Assembly: GCA_046726315.1 (NCBI GenBank)
Contig: JBKPAG010000008.1
Span: 86,800 to 150,799, forward strand
From: JACVRX01 sp046726315
GTDB lineage: Bacteria; Actinomycetota; Actinomycetes; Jiangellales; Jiangellaceae
Direction: 5' to 3'
DNA length: 64,000 nucleotides
The position numbers and the translations under genes were made by a program. Shown piece after piece: positions 1 to 7,987 of this stretch. Under the pieces are notes generated by a model. That model was not told the origin of the DNA. It was given only the letters and a program-made list of their open reading frames with translations, and did not search any database. Each line of letters opens with the position of its first letter. The stretch's first letter is position 1.

Positions 1-415
1 GCGGACGGTCCGACCGCCACACGTAGTAGTCCCGATACGGCGAGTTCTTGCTCGACCGGGCCGCCCTGAACCACGGGTGCCGGTCCGACGTGTGGTTGAC
101 GACGAGGTCGGCGATGACTCGAATGCCTCTGTCTCTGGCGGTGCGGATCAGTTCGACCAGCTCGCCGTGATTGCCGAGCCTCGAATCGACTCCGTAGAAG
201 TCGGTGATGTCGTACCCGTCGTCGCGATCGGGCGTCGGATAGAACGGCATCAACCACAGGCACGTGACACCGAGATCAGCGAGGTAGTCGATCCGGTTGA
301 CCATGCCGGGCAGGTCACCGATTCCGTCACCGTCCAAGTCGAGGAAGGTCTCGACGTCGAGGCAGTAGACGACGGCGGTCTTCCACCATAGGTCGCTGGT
401 GTCGGTGATCCTCAT
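1..415 (-). CDS. GH13 alpha-amylase/trehalose synthase-like enzyme, 3' end outside window
   Basis: About 138 N-terminal residues are visible; the rest lies beyond position 1. The protein opens with WWKTAVVYCLDVETF and GDGIGDLPGM, followed by GYDITDFYGVD and conserved GH13 region I, DLVVNHTSD, at about residues 104-112. The family cleaves or rearranges alpha-glucans in the cytoplasm. The opening resembles trehalose synthase (TreS)-like members more than oligo-1,6-glucosidases, but catalytic regions II-IV are not visible, so substrate is undecided. Its ATG overlaps the TGA of the upstream oxidoreductase gene (ATGA), suggesting translational coupling. Family assignment is firm; exact function is not. 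Confidence 0.85.
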   Translation of the reverse strand, partial: MRITDTSDLWWKTAVVYCLDVETFLDLDGDGIGDLPGMVNRIDYLADLGVTCLWLMPFYPTPDRDDGYDITDFYGVDSRLGNHGELVELIRTARDRGIRVIADLVVNHTSDRHPWFRAARSSKNSPYRDYYVWRSDRP

Positions 416-1410
416 GCCGATGCCTCCACTTGCGGCAGCACCTGATCACCGAAAGCGTCGATGAACTCGTGCTGCTGCTGGCCGACGTGGTGCAGATACA
501 ACGCGTCGAACCCCAGGTCAGCGAGGTCGCGCAACCACTTCGCGTGCTGGCCGAGGTCGCTCGAGATCAGCACGTGTTCGCGCATCGCGTCAGGCGGGAC
601 GTACTCGCTGACCGCGTCGAAGACTTCCGCTGTGTCGAGGTCCCATGCGGCCGGAGGGCCGAACACATTGGTACGCCACTGCTCGTGGGCGATCCGGAGG
701 GCTTCGGCCTCGTCGGCGGCATAGCAGAGGTGGACTTGCAGGGAAATCTCTCCCTGGCCGCCCGCCTCCCTGTAGGCGTCGATCATCTTCCGCAGGTAAT
801 CGTGCGGCTGGTTCACGGTGATCAGCCCATCTGCCCAGTCCGCAGTGGAACGCGCAGTGTCGATGCTGACCGCGGCACCGACGATTGACGGCGGTTGGTC
901 GGGAAGGGTCCACAGGCGGGCCCGATCGATGGTTACCAGCCCGTCGTGGCTCACTTCCTCGCCGGCGAGCAACGCCCGGATGATGTCGACGCACTCACGA
1001 AGCCGCTGGTTCCTCACCTCCTTTCGCGGCCAGCCTTCGCCGGTGACGTGTTCGTTGGACGCCTCGCCGGTCCCCAGTGCCACCCAGAACCGTCCGGGAA
1101 ACATCGCACCAAGAGTGGCGGCCGCCTGGGCGATGATCGCTGGGTGGTAACGCTGTCCGGGCGAATTGACGACACCGAAGGGCAGGCTGGTCCGGGCCAA
1201 GGCAGCGCCCAGCCATGACCAGGCAAACCCGGAATGCCCCTGCCGGGCGCTCCATGGCGAGAAGTGGTCGGAGCTCATGGCAGCGACGAACCCCGCCTGT
1301 TCGGCGGCAACCACCGCTTTTAGCAGTTCCGCCGGATGAACCTGTTCGTGTGAGGCATGAAAGCCGATGACGGTCACGCTGACCTGCCTACCCAGACGGG
1401 ACGCCCCCAA
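412..1410 (-). CDS. LLM-class flavin-dependent oxidoreductase
   Basis: A 332-residue luciferase-like monooxygenase fold protein. Seen: N-terminal VIGFHASHEQ, SSDHFSPW near residue 50, and LGTGEASNEHVTGEGWP near 115, typical of F420- or FMN-dependent TIM-barrel oxidoreductases. This subgroup resembles a clade that I recall as lying beside trehalose synthase-like genes and possibly not using F420; cofactor and substrate cannot be read here. Its stop codon overlaps the start of the downstream GH13 gene, and a small gene ends 21 bp upstream, so the three probably form one operon. A GTG start about ten codons downstream is an alternative to the listed start. Confidence 0.85.
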   Translation of the reverse strand: MGASRLGRQVSVTVIGFHASHEQVHPAELLKAVVAAEQAGFVAAMSSDHFSPWSARQGHSGFAWSWLGAALARTSLPFGVVNSPGQRYHPAIIAQAAATLGAMFPGRFWVALGTGEASNEHVTGEGWPRKEVRNQRLRECVDIIRALLAGEEVSHDGLVTIDRARLWTLPDQPPSIVGAAVSIDTARSTADWADGLITVNQPHDYLRKMIDAYREAGGQGEISLQVHLCYAADEAEALRIAHEQWRTNVFGPPAAWDLDTAEVFDAVSEYVPPDAMREHVLISSDLGQHAKWLRDLADLGFDALYLHHVGQQQHEFIDAFGDQVLPQVEASA

Positions 1411-1431
1411 CGCCGCGGCCGGGGCGGCAGG

Positions 1432-1656
1432 TCACAGGACCGCGCCGCGCGGGGCTACCTCGACGGCGGCGACACCCCGGCCGTACAGCGCCAGCAACCG
1501 GTTACCGTGCCTGCTGCGCAACACCCCGGACTCGTCGGCGAGCACCGAGATGGCGTGCTCGGCGACCAGGTCGGCATCGTCGGTGTCGGTCTCCTCATAC
1601 GTGACGTCGATGTGGTCCCCGGTCGTGAGCCGGACCCGCAGCACGATCTTCGCCAT
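1432..1656 (-). CDS. Small conserved hypothetical protein (74 aa)
   Basis: A short acidic protein beginning MAKIVLRVRLTTGDHIDV with regular beta-type patterning and no membrane segment or signal peptide. I do not recognise a family. It starts two bases after the stop of the chagasin/Ddn-type gene and ends 21 bp before the LLM oxidoreductase gene, all on the minus strand, so it is probably co-transcribed. Codon use matches its neighbours, supporting a real gene. Confidence 0.6.
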   Translation of the reverse strand: MAKIVLRVRLTTGDHIDVTYEETDTDDADLVAEHAISVLADESGVLRSRHGNRLLALYGRGVAAVEVAPRGAVL

Positions 1657-1658
1657 CT

Positions 1659-2462
1659 TCAGCCGCTCCTACTGGCGATGTCACCCGTTCGGCTCAGCAC
1701 GACGACCGGAATCTCGCGCTCGGTCTTCTGCTGGTAGTACTCGTAGGACGGCCAGATCTTGTTCATCACGGCCCACAACCGCGCACGCTGGTCGCCCACC
1801 GCGGTTCGCGCGACCGCCCTGAACGTCTCGCCGCCGACCTGAACGTCGACCTGTGGATCGGCGCACAGATTGAGGTACCACGCCGGGTGCTTGCGGGCAC
1901 CACCCTTGGATCCGACAACCACGTAGTCCGAACCATCCCGCCCGTAGATCAGGGCAGTCCGATGCCGGGTGCCGGTGCGGCGGCCCGTCGTGGTGAGCAA
2001 CAGGGTTGGAACACCCGGCCGCCACTCGTGACCTTTCTCGCCATCGGACTCGACATTCGCCCTGATATGCCTGTTCACCCAACCGACCGGGCTGTCCTGC
2101 ACATTCGGGTCCGTCATTCGCTGTTGCTCCGGGTCGCGCTCTCGGACGCGCACGCGAACTGTCCGGGTCTCCGCCGCCACGTTCTCCCAGGGCCGGGCGA
2201 GGATGAACACGATCTCGTAGTCCCCGGCCTGGTCGGCCTGAAAACGCACCACCTTGTTCTGTGCTGATCCGACGACGTCCGGCTGGTCCGTCGTCTCCGG
2301 CCGCGTCTCGACCAGCGTCAGGCCTGCCGGTACCTCGGCCGGCGTCCACGTGTATCCCGCGCCGGGCAGGTCCGCGAGCATCACATCGAAACCGTCGCCC
2401 TTGACGACGTCGACCGATCGGCGTGGCGAGGGCTCGTCGGCTATCCGTCGTTGACGGCTCAG
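1659..2462 (-). CDS. Chagasin-like (I42) inhibitor domain fused in frame to F420/Ddn-type nitroreductase-family domain
   Basis: One uninterrupted frame encodes two domains. The first (nt about 2420-2150) has chagasin hallmarks: a GDGFDV strand, the loop GAGYTW in place of TTGYxW, and the terminal RPWE. Chagasins inhibit papain-family proteases. The second (nt 2117-1659, 152 residues) is a complete deazaflavin-dependent nitroreductase-family domain with TTTGRRTG and SKGGARKHPAWYLNL. An internal ATG at 2117 has GGAG nine bases upstream, so the second domain could also be made alone. No in-frame ATG, GTG or TTG precedes the inhibitor domain between 2384 and 2523; the listed start is a CTG, or translation begins further upstream inside the divergent protease gene. 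Domain calls are good; the start and true fusion are uncertain. Confidence 0.6.
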   Translation of the reverse strand: MSRQRRIADEPSPRRSVDVVKGDGFDVMLADLPGAGYTWTPAEVPAGLTLVETRPETTDQPDVVGSAQNKVVRFQADQAGDYEIVFILARPWENVAAETRTVRVRVRERDPEQQRMTDPNVQDSPVGWVNRHIRANVESDGEKGHEWRPGVPTLLLTTTGRRTGTRHRTALIYGRDGSDYVVVGSKGGARKHPAWYLNLCADPQVDVQVGGETFRAVARTAVGDQRARLWAVMNKIWPSYEYYQQKTEREIPVVVLSRTGDIASRSG

Positions 2463-2525
2463 GTCGACCGGCCTACCTTCGACGCAGCGACCGATCTTGG
2501 TCGCGGCGAGTCGTGGGGGAACATG

Positions 2526-3359
2526 ATGGCGAAGAAGAGTAGCCGACGACGATCGGCCGCCACGTCGGCCAGCAAAGACGACGACAACACGCGGCGGATC
2601 CTCAACTGCATCCCGTCGCCGGATACCGAGGACGACTGGCAATACCACAACGCCGAGGACGCCGGTGTGCTGGTCAGCGCCGCGGTGCCGACGTCGAAAG
2701 ACCTTCGCGACGACACCTGGTGGTCGATCGGAGACCAAGGCGCCACCGGATCATGCGTCGGGTGGGCCACGGCGGACTCCGTGCTCCGCTGGCACTTGGT
2801 CCAGACCGGACGGATCGCGAAAACGGACGTCCTCTCGACCCGGTTCCAGTGGATGGCCGCGAAGGAGACCGACCAGTTCGACCAACAGCCGACGTCGTTC
2901 ATCGAGTCGGCCGGTACGTCGATCAAGAGCGCCCTCGAGGTGGCCCGCAAGTGGGGCGCCGTGCGGGACAGGGAGTTGCCGTTCAAGAGCGGCCGACTCT
3001 ACCGCGGTGAGGAAGCCACCTTCTACGCCGTCGCAACCCAACTCAAGATCGCCTCGTACTTCAACCTCGGGCGGTCCCTCGGCGACTGGCGCTCCTGGCT
3101 CGCGCGCAACGGCCCGATTGTGACTCGGCTCGACGTCGACGCGACCTGGGATGCCGCCACCGCCAACAACGGCAAGCTGACGACGTACAAGCCGTCCACC
3201 AAGCGTGGCGGGCATGCGGTCGCCCTCGTCGGCTACACGTCTACCGGCTTCATCGTCCGTAACAGCTGGGGATCTGACTGGGGCGACGGAGGGTACGCCT
3301 ACGCCTCGAACGCCTACGCCGGGAAGGCGTTCACCGAGGCCTACGGCGTTTCGGCCTGA
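2526..3359 (+). CDS. Papain-like (C1 family) cysteine protease
   Basis: A 277-residue peptidase with the papain triad in order: Cys77 in DQGATGSCVGWA, His230 in GGHAVALVGY and Asn246 in RNSWGSDWGDGGYAY. No signal peptide or membrane anchor is seen; the N-terminus is basic (KKSSRRRSA). The start follows GGGGGA; ATG at 2523 or 2526 are both possible and spacing favours 2526. It is divergent from a gene carrying a chagasin-like inhibitor domain, the natural inhibitor class of C1 proteases, which suggests a protease/inhibitor pair. Substrate and location are unknown, but cytoplasmic action is likely from the lack of export signals. Confidence 0.85.
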   Translation: MAKKSSRRRSAATSASKDDDNTRRILNCIPSPDTEDDWQYHNAEDAGVLVSAAVPTSKDLRDDTWWSIGDQGATGSCVGWATADSVLRWHLVQTGRIAKTDVLSTRFQWMAAKETDQFDQQPTSFIESAGTSIKSALEVARKWGAVRDRELPFKSGRLYRGEEATFYAVATQLKIASYFNLGRSLGDWRSWLARNGPIVTRLDVDATWDAATANNGKLTTYKPSTKRGGHAVALVGYTSTGFIVRNSWGSDWGDGGYAYASNAYAGKAFTEAYGVSA

Positions 3360-3423
3360 GCGTGGCATCGGCGGAACGATCAGGTGAACGAAGCGGCAGT
3401 CCCGACGCGGAAGGTGCATCTGA

Positions 3424-5195
3424 TCATTCGGATTGAGCAAACCGGCGGTAGACGCGCGATTCCCAGGGGCGCAGCGTCAGCGGCACAGCCGACGCGGAAG
3501 CTCCCTCAGCTGGGTAGTTCCCCAACAGCAGCTCCGCGCTGGCCCAGGCAGCCGCCTCGGGGACGTCGGCGACGGCAGCTGCGCCGGAAAAGTTGCCGAG
3601 AACGAGCAACTCGACGTCGTCCAGCCGGCGGGTGAACGCATACACCTGCTCGTCGTGCGGGAGGAGCATGGTGAAGTCGCCGAACGCAACGATCGCTCAG
3701 TGTGCCGAAGGGTGATGAGCCGCCGGTAGTGATGCAGCACAGAATCAGGATCGGCGAGTTCCGCAGCGACGTTGATCTCCCGATGGTTCGGGTTTACTGC
3801 GATCCACGGCGCGCCCGTTGTGAATCCTGCCTGCAGCGAGGAGTCCCACTGCATCGGAGTGCGAGCGTTGTCGCGACTCATGGCCCGCAGGGCGTCCAGT
3901 ACCCGCGCCGGGTCGGCGCCAGTCTGGACGGCCGTTGTGTAGTGATTCAGCGATTCGATGTCTTGGAAGTCGTCGATCCCGCCGAACGGCGCGTTCGTCA
4001 TGCCGAGTTCCTCGCCTTGATAGACGTACGGCGTACCCCGGTGCAAGTGCAGCACGGTCGCGAGCATCGTGGCCGCGGGCACCCGATGCTCGCCGTCGTC
4101 GCCGAAGCGGGACACCACGCGCGGCTGGTCATGGTTGTTCCAGTAGAGGCTGTTCCAGCCCACGTCGGACAGCCCAGCCTGCGCCCGGCCGAACGACGCT
4201 TTCAGGTCCGGTAGGCGCAACTTCCGGACGTCCCACTTTCCGTTGCCCTGGTCGAGACCTACGTGCTCGAACTGGAAGACCATGTCGACCTCGGCCCGAT
4301 CCGGGTCGGTGAACAGGCGCGCCTCGTCAACGGTCACGCCGGGCATCTCGCCGACCGTTAGCAGCTTGCCGGGCCGGCCCGAAAACACTTCGCGGTGCAT
4401 CTCCTGCAGAAACTCGTGGATACGCGGCCCCGACACGAAGTACGGGCTGCCGTCGGCGAGCAGACCAGCGGGCATCGGGTGCCCGTCCGGTAACGCCGGA
4501 TCCTTGGAGATGAAGTTGAGGACGTCCATGCGGAAGCCGTCGACCCCACGGTCGAGCCACCAGCGCATCATCGCGTAGATGGCCCGGCGGACCTCAGGGT
4601 TCTCCCAGTTCAGGTCCGGCTGCTTCCGGGAGAACAAGTGCAGGTAGTACTCGCCGGTAGACGAGTCGAACTCCCAGGCCGGGCCGGAGAAGAACGAGGC
4701 CCAGTTGGTCGGTTCCGCGCCCGGCTCCCCACCGTTCATTCCCGTGCGAGCCGGGCGCCACCAGTACCAGTCGCGCTTCGGGTCGGTCCGGCTGGAGCGG
4801 GACTCGACGAACCACGCATGCTCGTCGGAGGTGTGATTCACGACCAGGTCCATCACCAGCCGCATACCGCGTTCGTGCACTGCGCCCACGAGGGCATCGA
4901 ACTCCACGAGGGTTCCGAACGTCGGGTCGATGTCCTGGTAGTCGCTGATGTCATAGCCGGCGTCGTCCTGCGGTGAGGGGTACACCGGGCTCAGCCACAA
5001 CACGTCCACTCCGAGGTTGGCCAGGTAGTCGAGACGGCTGGCGATCCCGGCGAGATCACCTACGCCGTCACCGTCAGAGTCCGCGAAGCTGCGTGGGTAG
5101 ATCTGGTAGACCACAGCGGTCTTCCACCACGGCTGGTCGCTTATTGACCGAGCACGAGGCGGGTCGGGCGGCACGACGGACATGGTGCCAGCCAC
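3424..5195 (-). pseudogene. GH13 oligo-1,6-glucosidase/alpha-glucosidase, frameshifted near C-terminus
   Basis: The N-terminal 500 residues form a full GH13 barrel: YQIYPRSFADSDGDG, region I DLVVNHTSDEH, region II GFRMDVLNF with the nucleophile Asp, region III TVGEMPG with the acid Glu, and region IV YWNNHDQPR. After LITLRHTE near nt 3694 the frame slips; the expected ending IVAFGDFTMLLPHDEQVYAF continues in another frame to the stop at 3424. One missing base (GAG CG- ATC) explains it. If read without correction the product ends at 3477 with a nonsense tail. Start is GTG at 5195 or ATG at 5183. The family hydrolyses short alpha-1,4/1,6-glucosides. A sequencing deletion is as likely as a real mutation. 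Confidence 0.85.
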
Positions 5196-5222
5196 GGGCC
5201 CCGGCAGCCGCGGCTGATCCGA

Positions 5223-5732
5223 TCAGGACCGATAGAGCGCGTCCTCCGACACTGCCGGAGGGAGCTTCGATTCCTGGGTACGGCCGAGCCGGCGGCGGGC
5301 GGAGAACATGGTGCCGCGCGCTGGCTCCGTGGGAGCGAACTTCGCGAACCCAAGAGGCGGCATGTCGATGAAGACCGACTCCATCTTGCCGTCGCGCAGG
5401 TATGCCTCATGCCAGAAGCCGGTGCCCCCGGTATCGCCGAGGAAGTCATGCCACCAGTCCTTGTGCGGCAGCGTGCGGGCCCAGCGCTCGAGTGAGTCGA
5501 AATCGCGCCAGTACTGCCGCATACCTAAATGCGGAGGCAGCAACGAGAACACCAGGTATTCGTGCAGCAGCAGGCCATTTGGACGTGCCTGCACCGACGC
5601 CTGGATCTTGGGACCGAAGGAGAGCAGGGTCTTCACCCCTCGGAGCTTCTTGACTCGCATTCCCAGGTAGATCACGACCAGGTCTGGGTACTGCGACACG
5701 TCAGCCGTGACTCGGGTGGGCTTGTCCGTCAT
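5223..5732 (-). CDS. DUF4188 (monooxygenase-like) protein
   Basis: A 169-residue soluble protein matching the DUF4188 pattern: VVIYLGMRVKKLRG near the N-terminus, RQYWRDFDSLERWAR in the middle, then GTGFWHEAYL and MPPLGFAKFAP. The family has a ferredoxin-like alpha/beta-barrel fold related to monooxygenase-type proteins, and its reaction is not established. It lies between the GH13 gene and an anchored hypothetical protein without overlap. Family recognition is by memory of the pattern; function is unknown. Confidence 0.75.
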   Translation of the reverse strand: MTDKPTRVTADVSQYPDLVVIYLGMRVKKLRGVKTLLSFGPKIQASVQARPNGLLLHEYLVFSLLPPHLGMRQYWRDFDSLERWARTLPHKDWWHDFLGDTGGTGFWHEAYLRDGKMESVFIDMPPLGFAKFAPTEPARGTMFSARRRLGRTQESKLPPAVSEDALYRS

Positions 5733-5789
5733 GACTCACGCGTAACACAGAGCCGGGCTGTGGTCAACGCCGGGCGATCCGGCGTGAAC

Positions 5790-6560
5790 TCATTGGGCAA
5801 GCTCACATGCCGGTGCGCTCTGCAGCGCCCGATCCGCCGCCCGGAAGGCGTCGATGTTGACCGGGGCCTTCGCCCAGGCCGCCTCCCACAGGTGCTGGGC
5901 ATGTGCGGCGTCGAAGTCGCCATCTGCGAACTGCGCCATGGCCTCCAGGTGTGCTGACCAATCGGCCATGGCGGCGCGGCCTGTCTCCACGGCGGCCTCG
6001 GCCGCTTCGTTGCGTTCGAGGCATCGGCCCATGGCAACGGACAACCCGGCCGGAACCGACGATTGTTCGACGTGCGCGCACACCTCGGCCTGCGGCTCGT
6101 AGGCCGCCGTAGCAACGTCGACCGAGGCCACGTCGCCCGGCCCAGCCAGCCTCGTCGCCTTCCAGGTTGCCCGCATCTCGTCCTCGGTGATCTTGCCCGC
6201 ACGCAGGTCGGTTCGGGCCTGGACATGGGCGGCCCAATGGCCGACACCCGTGCGTGCGGCGTCGACGACCGCGTCGGCTGCCGCGATTGCTTCGCGGCAT
6301 GCGATCGGTGTTGCTGGAGTTGCGGACGCCGCCGATGTCGGCAGATCGCTCTGGGTCGCTTCCGGCCCGGACGACGGCGTAATGGCGACCTGCGCCGTCG
6401 AGTTCGACGATGCCGGCGCAGGGTCGTCGCCGCGCATTACTGCAACGGCAACCCCCACCGCGACAATGGTGACGAGCATCTCCAGCGCTAGGGCTGGGAA
6501 TCGGCGCGAACGGCGGTGCCGTGCAACCCGTGCGACCAAGACACCTCCTTCGGCTGCCAT
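5790..6560 (-). CDS. Membrane-anchored hypothetical protein
   Basis: A 256-residue protein with a basic N-terminus, one hydrophobic segment (ALEMLVTIVAVGVAVAVM, about residues 27-44), a Ser/Thr/Pro-rich linker and an alpha-helical outer domain with four cysteines. The start at 6560 (MAAEGG) is chosen because it places the membrane segment conventionally; longer versions run into the divergent protease gene. The pattern suggests a signal-anchored extracytoplasmic protein. I recognise no family. It is divergent from the C25-like gene, with about 255 bp between them that may hold both promoters. Confidence 0.55.
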   Translation of the reverse strand: MAAEGGVLVARVARHRRSRRFPALALEMLVTIVAVGVAVAVMRGDDPAPASSNSTAQVAITPSSGPEATQSDLPTSAASATPATPIACREAIAAADAVVDAARTGVGHWAAHVQARTDLRAGKITEDEMRATWKATRLAGPGDVASVDVATAAYEPQAEVCAHVEQSSVPAGLSVAMGRCLERNEAAEAAVETGRAAMADWSAHLEAMAQFADGDFDAAHAQHLWEAAWAKAPVNIDAFRAADRALQSAPACELAQ

Positions 6561-6816
6561 GGTGGTCCATGGCCTGAAAAAGGCAAATCGAACGTCCGCA
6601 GTGGGGTCCCAGCCGGCTGATTTGTCGGACCTGGCGGTCTCCGCGGCCTGCCTCGCCCGCCCTCCATCGCCGGGGATCGAATTGCCCGTGGCGCTATTGA
6701 TCAGCCGTACGATAACAAACACGAGCCGACGACCGCTCACCTCGAGCGCACGGGCTTGGCTTCCGGGGGATTGCGATGCACGCGAACATCGGGTCAGGGC
6801 TGGGCCCGGTCGCGTC

Positions 6817-7977
6817 ATGAGCACCGCAGACGCCCTGCTTTTCGCCAACGGCGTCGACGCCACCACCGGCGGACACCTGCTCGCGCCGATGACGGTGGCG
6901 GAGCTGGCCCGACGGGCCACGACCGGGTCACCAGACCGGGCAGGTGCGACCGAGCTGGCGGCGCGACACCTACGGGCGACCGAGCGTATCTACGCACCGA
7001 AGCAGGGCGTCGATCCGGCCGACCTGGCCCAAACCGGATGGGGGATCGTCTTCGCGCAGGACACAGACCCGAGAGTCGTGGCCGCGCTCACGCCCCTATT
7101 GGAGCGGCGGCACGCCCAGGCTGGGGCGGTCGTCGAGGGTCGCTATCGGGAGTTCGCCGGCGGGAACGGTTACCGCCGCGGCGAGTCCAAGCAGGAGTTC
7201 CTGCGCCGACACCGCGCCGGCCCGGGACCGGTCGACCCGGACGTCATCCCCTACTACCTGCTCCTGGTGGGCGGCCCCGACGAGATCCCCTTCGAGTTCC
7301 AGTACCAACTCGACATACAGCACGCCGTCGGCCGGATCCATTTCGACGACGTCGCCGGTCACGCGCACTACGCGGCGAACGTCGTCGCGGCCGAGACCAG
7401 GCCGACACAGACCGACCGTCCACGGCTGTCGTTCTTTGCCGCCCACAACGACGACGACCCAGCGACCACCCTGAGCTCCGAGCATCTGGTCACACCGCTG
7501 GCAGCGGCGTTGGGCCAGGACACCTGGCGGATCCGGTCGTTCATCGGCCCCGACGCGACCAAGGACGGGCTGCGTGCTCTGCTTTCGGGGGGAGAGCGGC
7601 CGGACGTGCTCTTCACTGCGACACACGGCATCGGGTTTCCCGCTGGCCACGCCGACCAGCGCCGGACCCAGGGCGCGCTGGTGTGCCAGGACTGCTTCGC
7701 CACCGCGCTGCAGGACGCCCTGATCGCGCAAGCGGGCCCGGAGCTTGCCCTAACGGTCTCGGACCCATACTCGCTGGACGTGTCGACAGAGGCGGAGCGC
7801 ACCGAGGGCCACGCCATCCAACTGGACTTCGAACCGGACACCGTCTTCGTAGACGTCGTCGCGATAGAGGAAGGCCCGACGCTGCTGTACGGGTCGTTCG
7901 TGCACACCGGCAATCTCACGTTGGAGGACGAGGGAGAGATCCTCGCGCCGGTGGTCGAACGACTAAAGGAACTGTGA
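6817..7977 (+). CDS. C25/caspase-like protein, apparently lacking the catalytic cysteine segment
   Basis: A 386-residue protein related to actinobacterial C25/caspase-like peptidases found beside CHAT genes. Seen: LLLVGGPDEIPFEFQYQLD, then TATHGIGFPAGH with the candidate catalytic His270 and GALVCQDC (Cys290, Cys293). Relatives, as I recall them, continue with a strand ending in an ACYGAGTP-type catalytic cysteine; here the sequence goes into an unrelated-looking acidic C-terminus instead. It may be a truncated, inactive or regulatory paralogue. Start ATG at 6817 is supported by the onset of conserved sequence. It is the first gene of the co-directional block, 10 bp before the subtilase. Confidence 0.65.
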   Translation: MSTADALLFANGVDATTGGHLLAPMTVAELARRATTGSPDRAGATELAARHLRATERIYAPKQGVDPADLAQTGWGIVFAQDTDPRVVAALTPLLERRHAQAGAVVEGRYREFAGGNGYRRGESKQEFLRRHRAGPGPVDPDVIPYYLLLVGGPDEIPFEFQYQLDIQHAVGRIHFDDVAGHAHYAANVVAAETRPTQTDRPRLSFFAAHNDDDPATTLSSEHLVTPLAAALGQDTWRIRSFIGPDATKDGLRALLSGGERPDVLFTATHGIGFPAGHADQRRTQGALVCQDCFATALQDALIAQAGPELALTVSDPYSLDVSTEAERTEGHAIQLDFEPDTVFVDVVAIEEGPTLLYGSFVHTGNLTLEDEGEILAPVVERLKEL

Positions 7978-7987
7978 GGGGGACGTC

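Noticed and set aside
2451..2525. TTG start for the papain-like protease
   Set aside because: No ribosome-binding site; ATG at 2526 has GGGGGA at suitable distance.
2463..2738. N-terminal extension of the chagasin/Ddn frame into the protease gene
   Set aside because: It is antisense to the catalytic-Cys region of the C1 protease, is Arg/Val-rich and shows no domain.
6187..6816. Upstream extension of the C25-like reading frame by 210 codons
   Set aside because: The extension is antisense to the anchored hypothetical protein and lacks conserved sequence; homology begins at the ATG at 6817.
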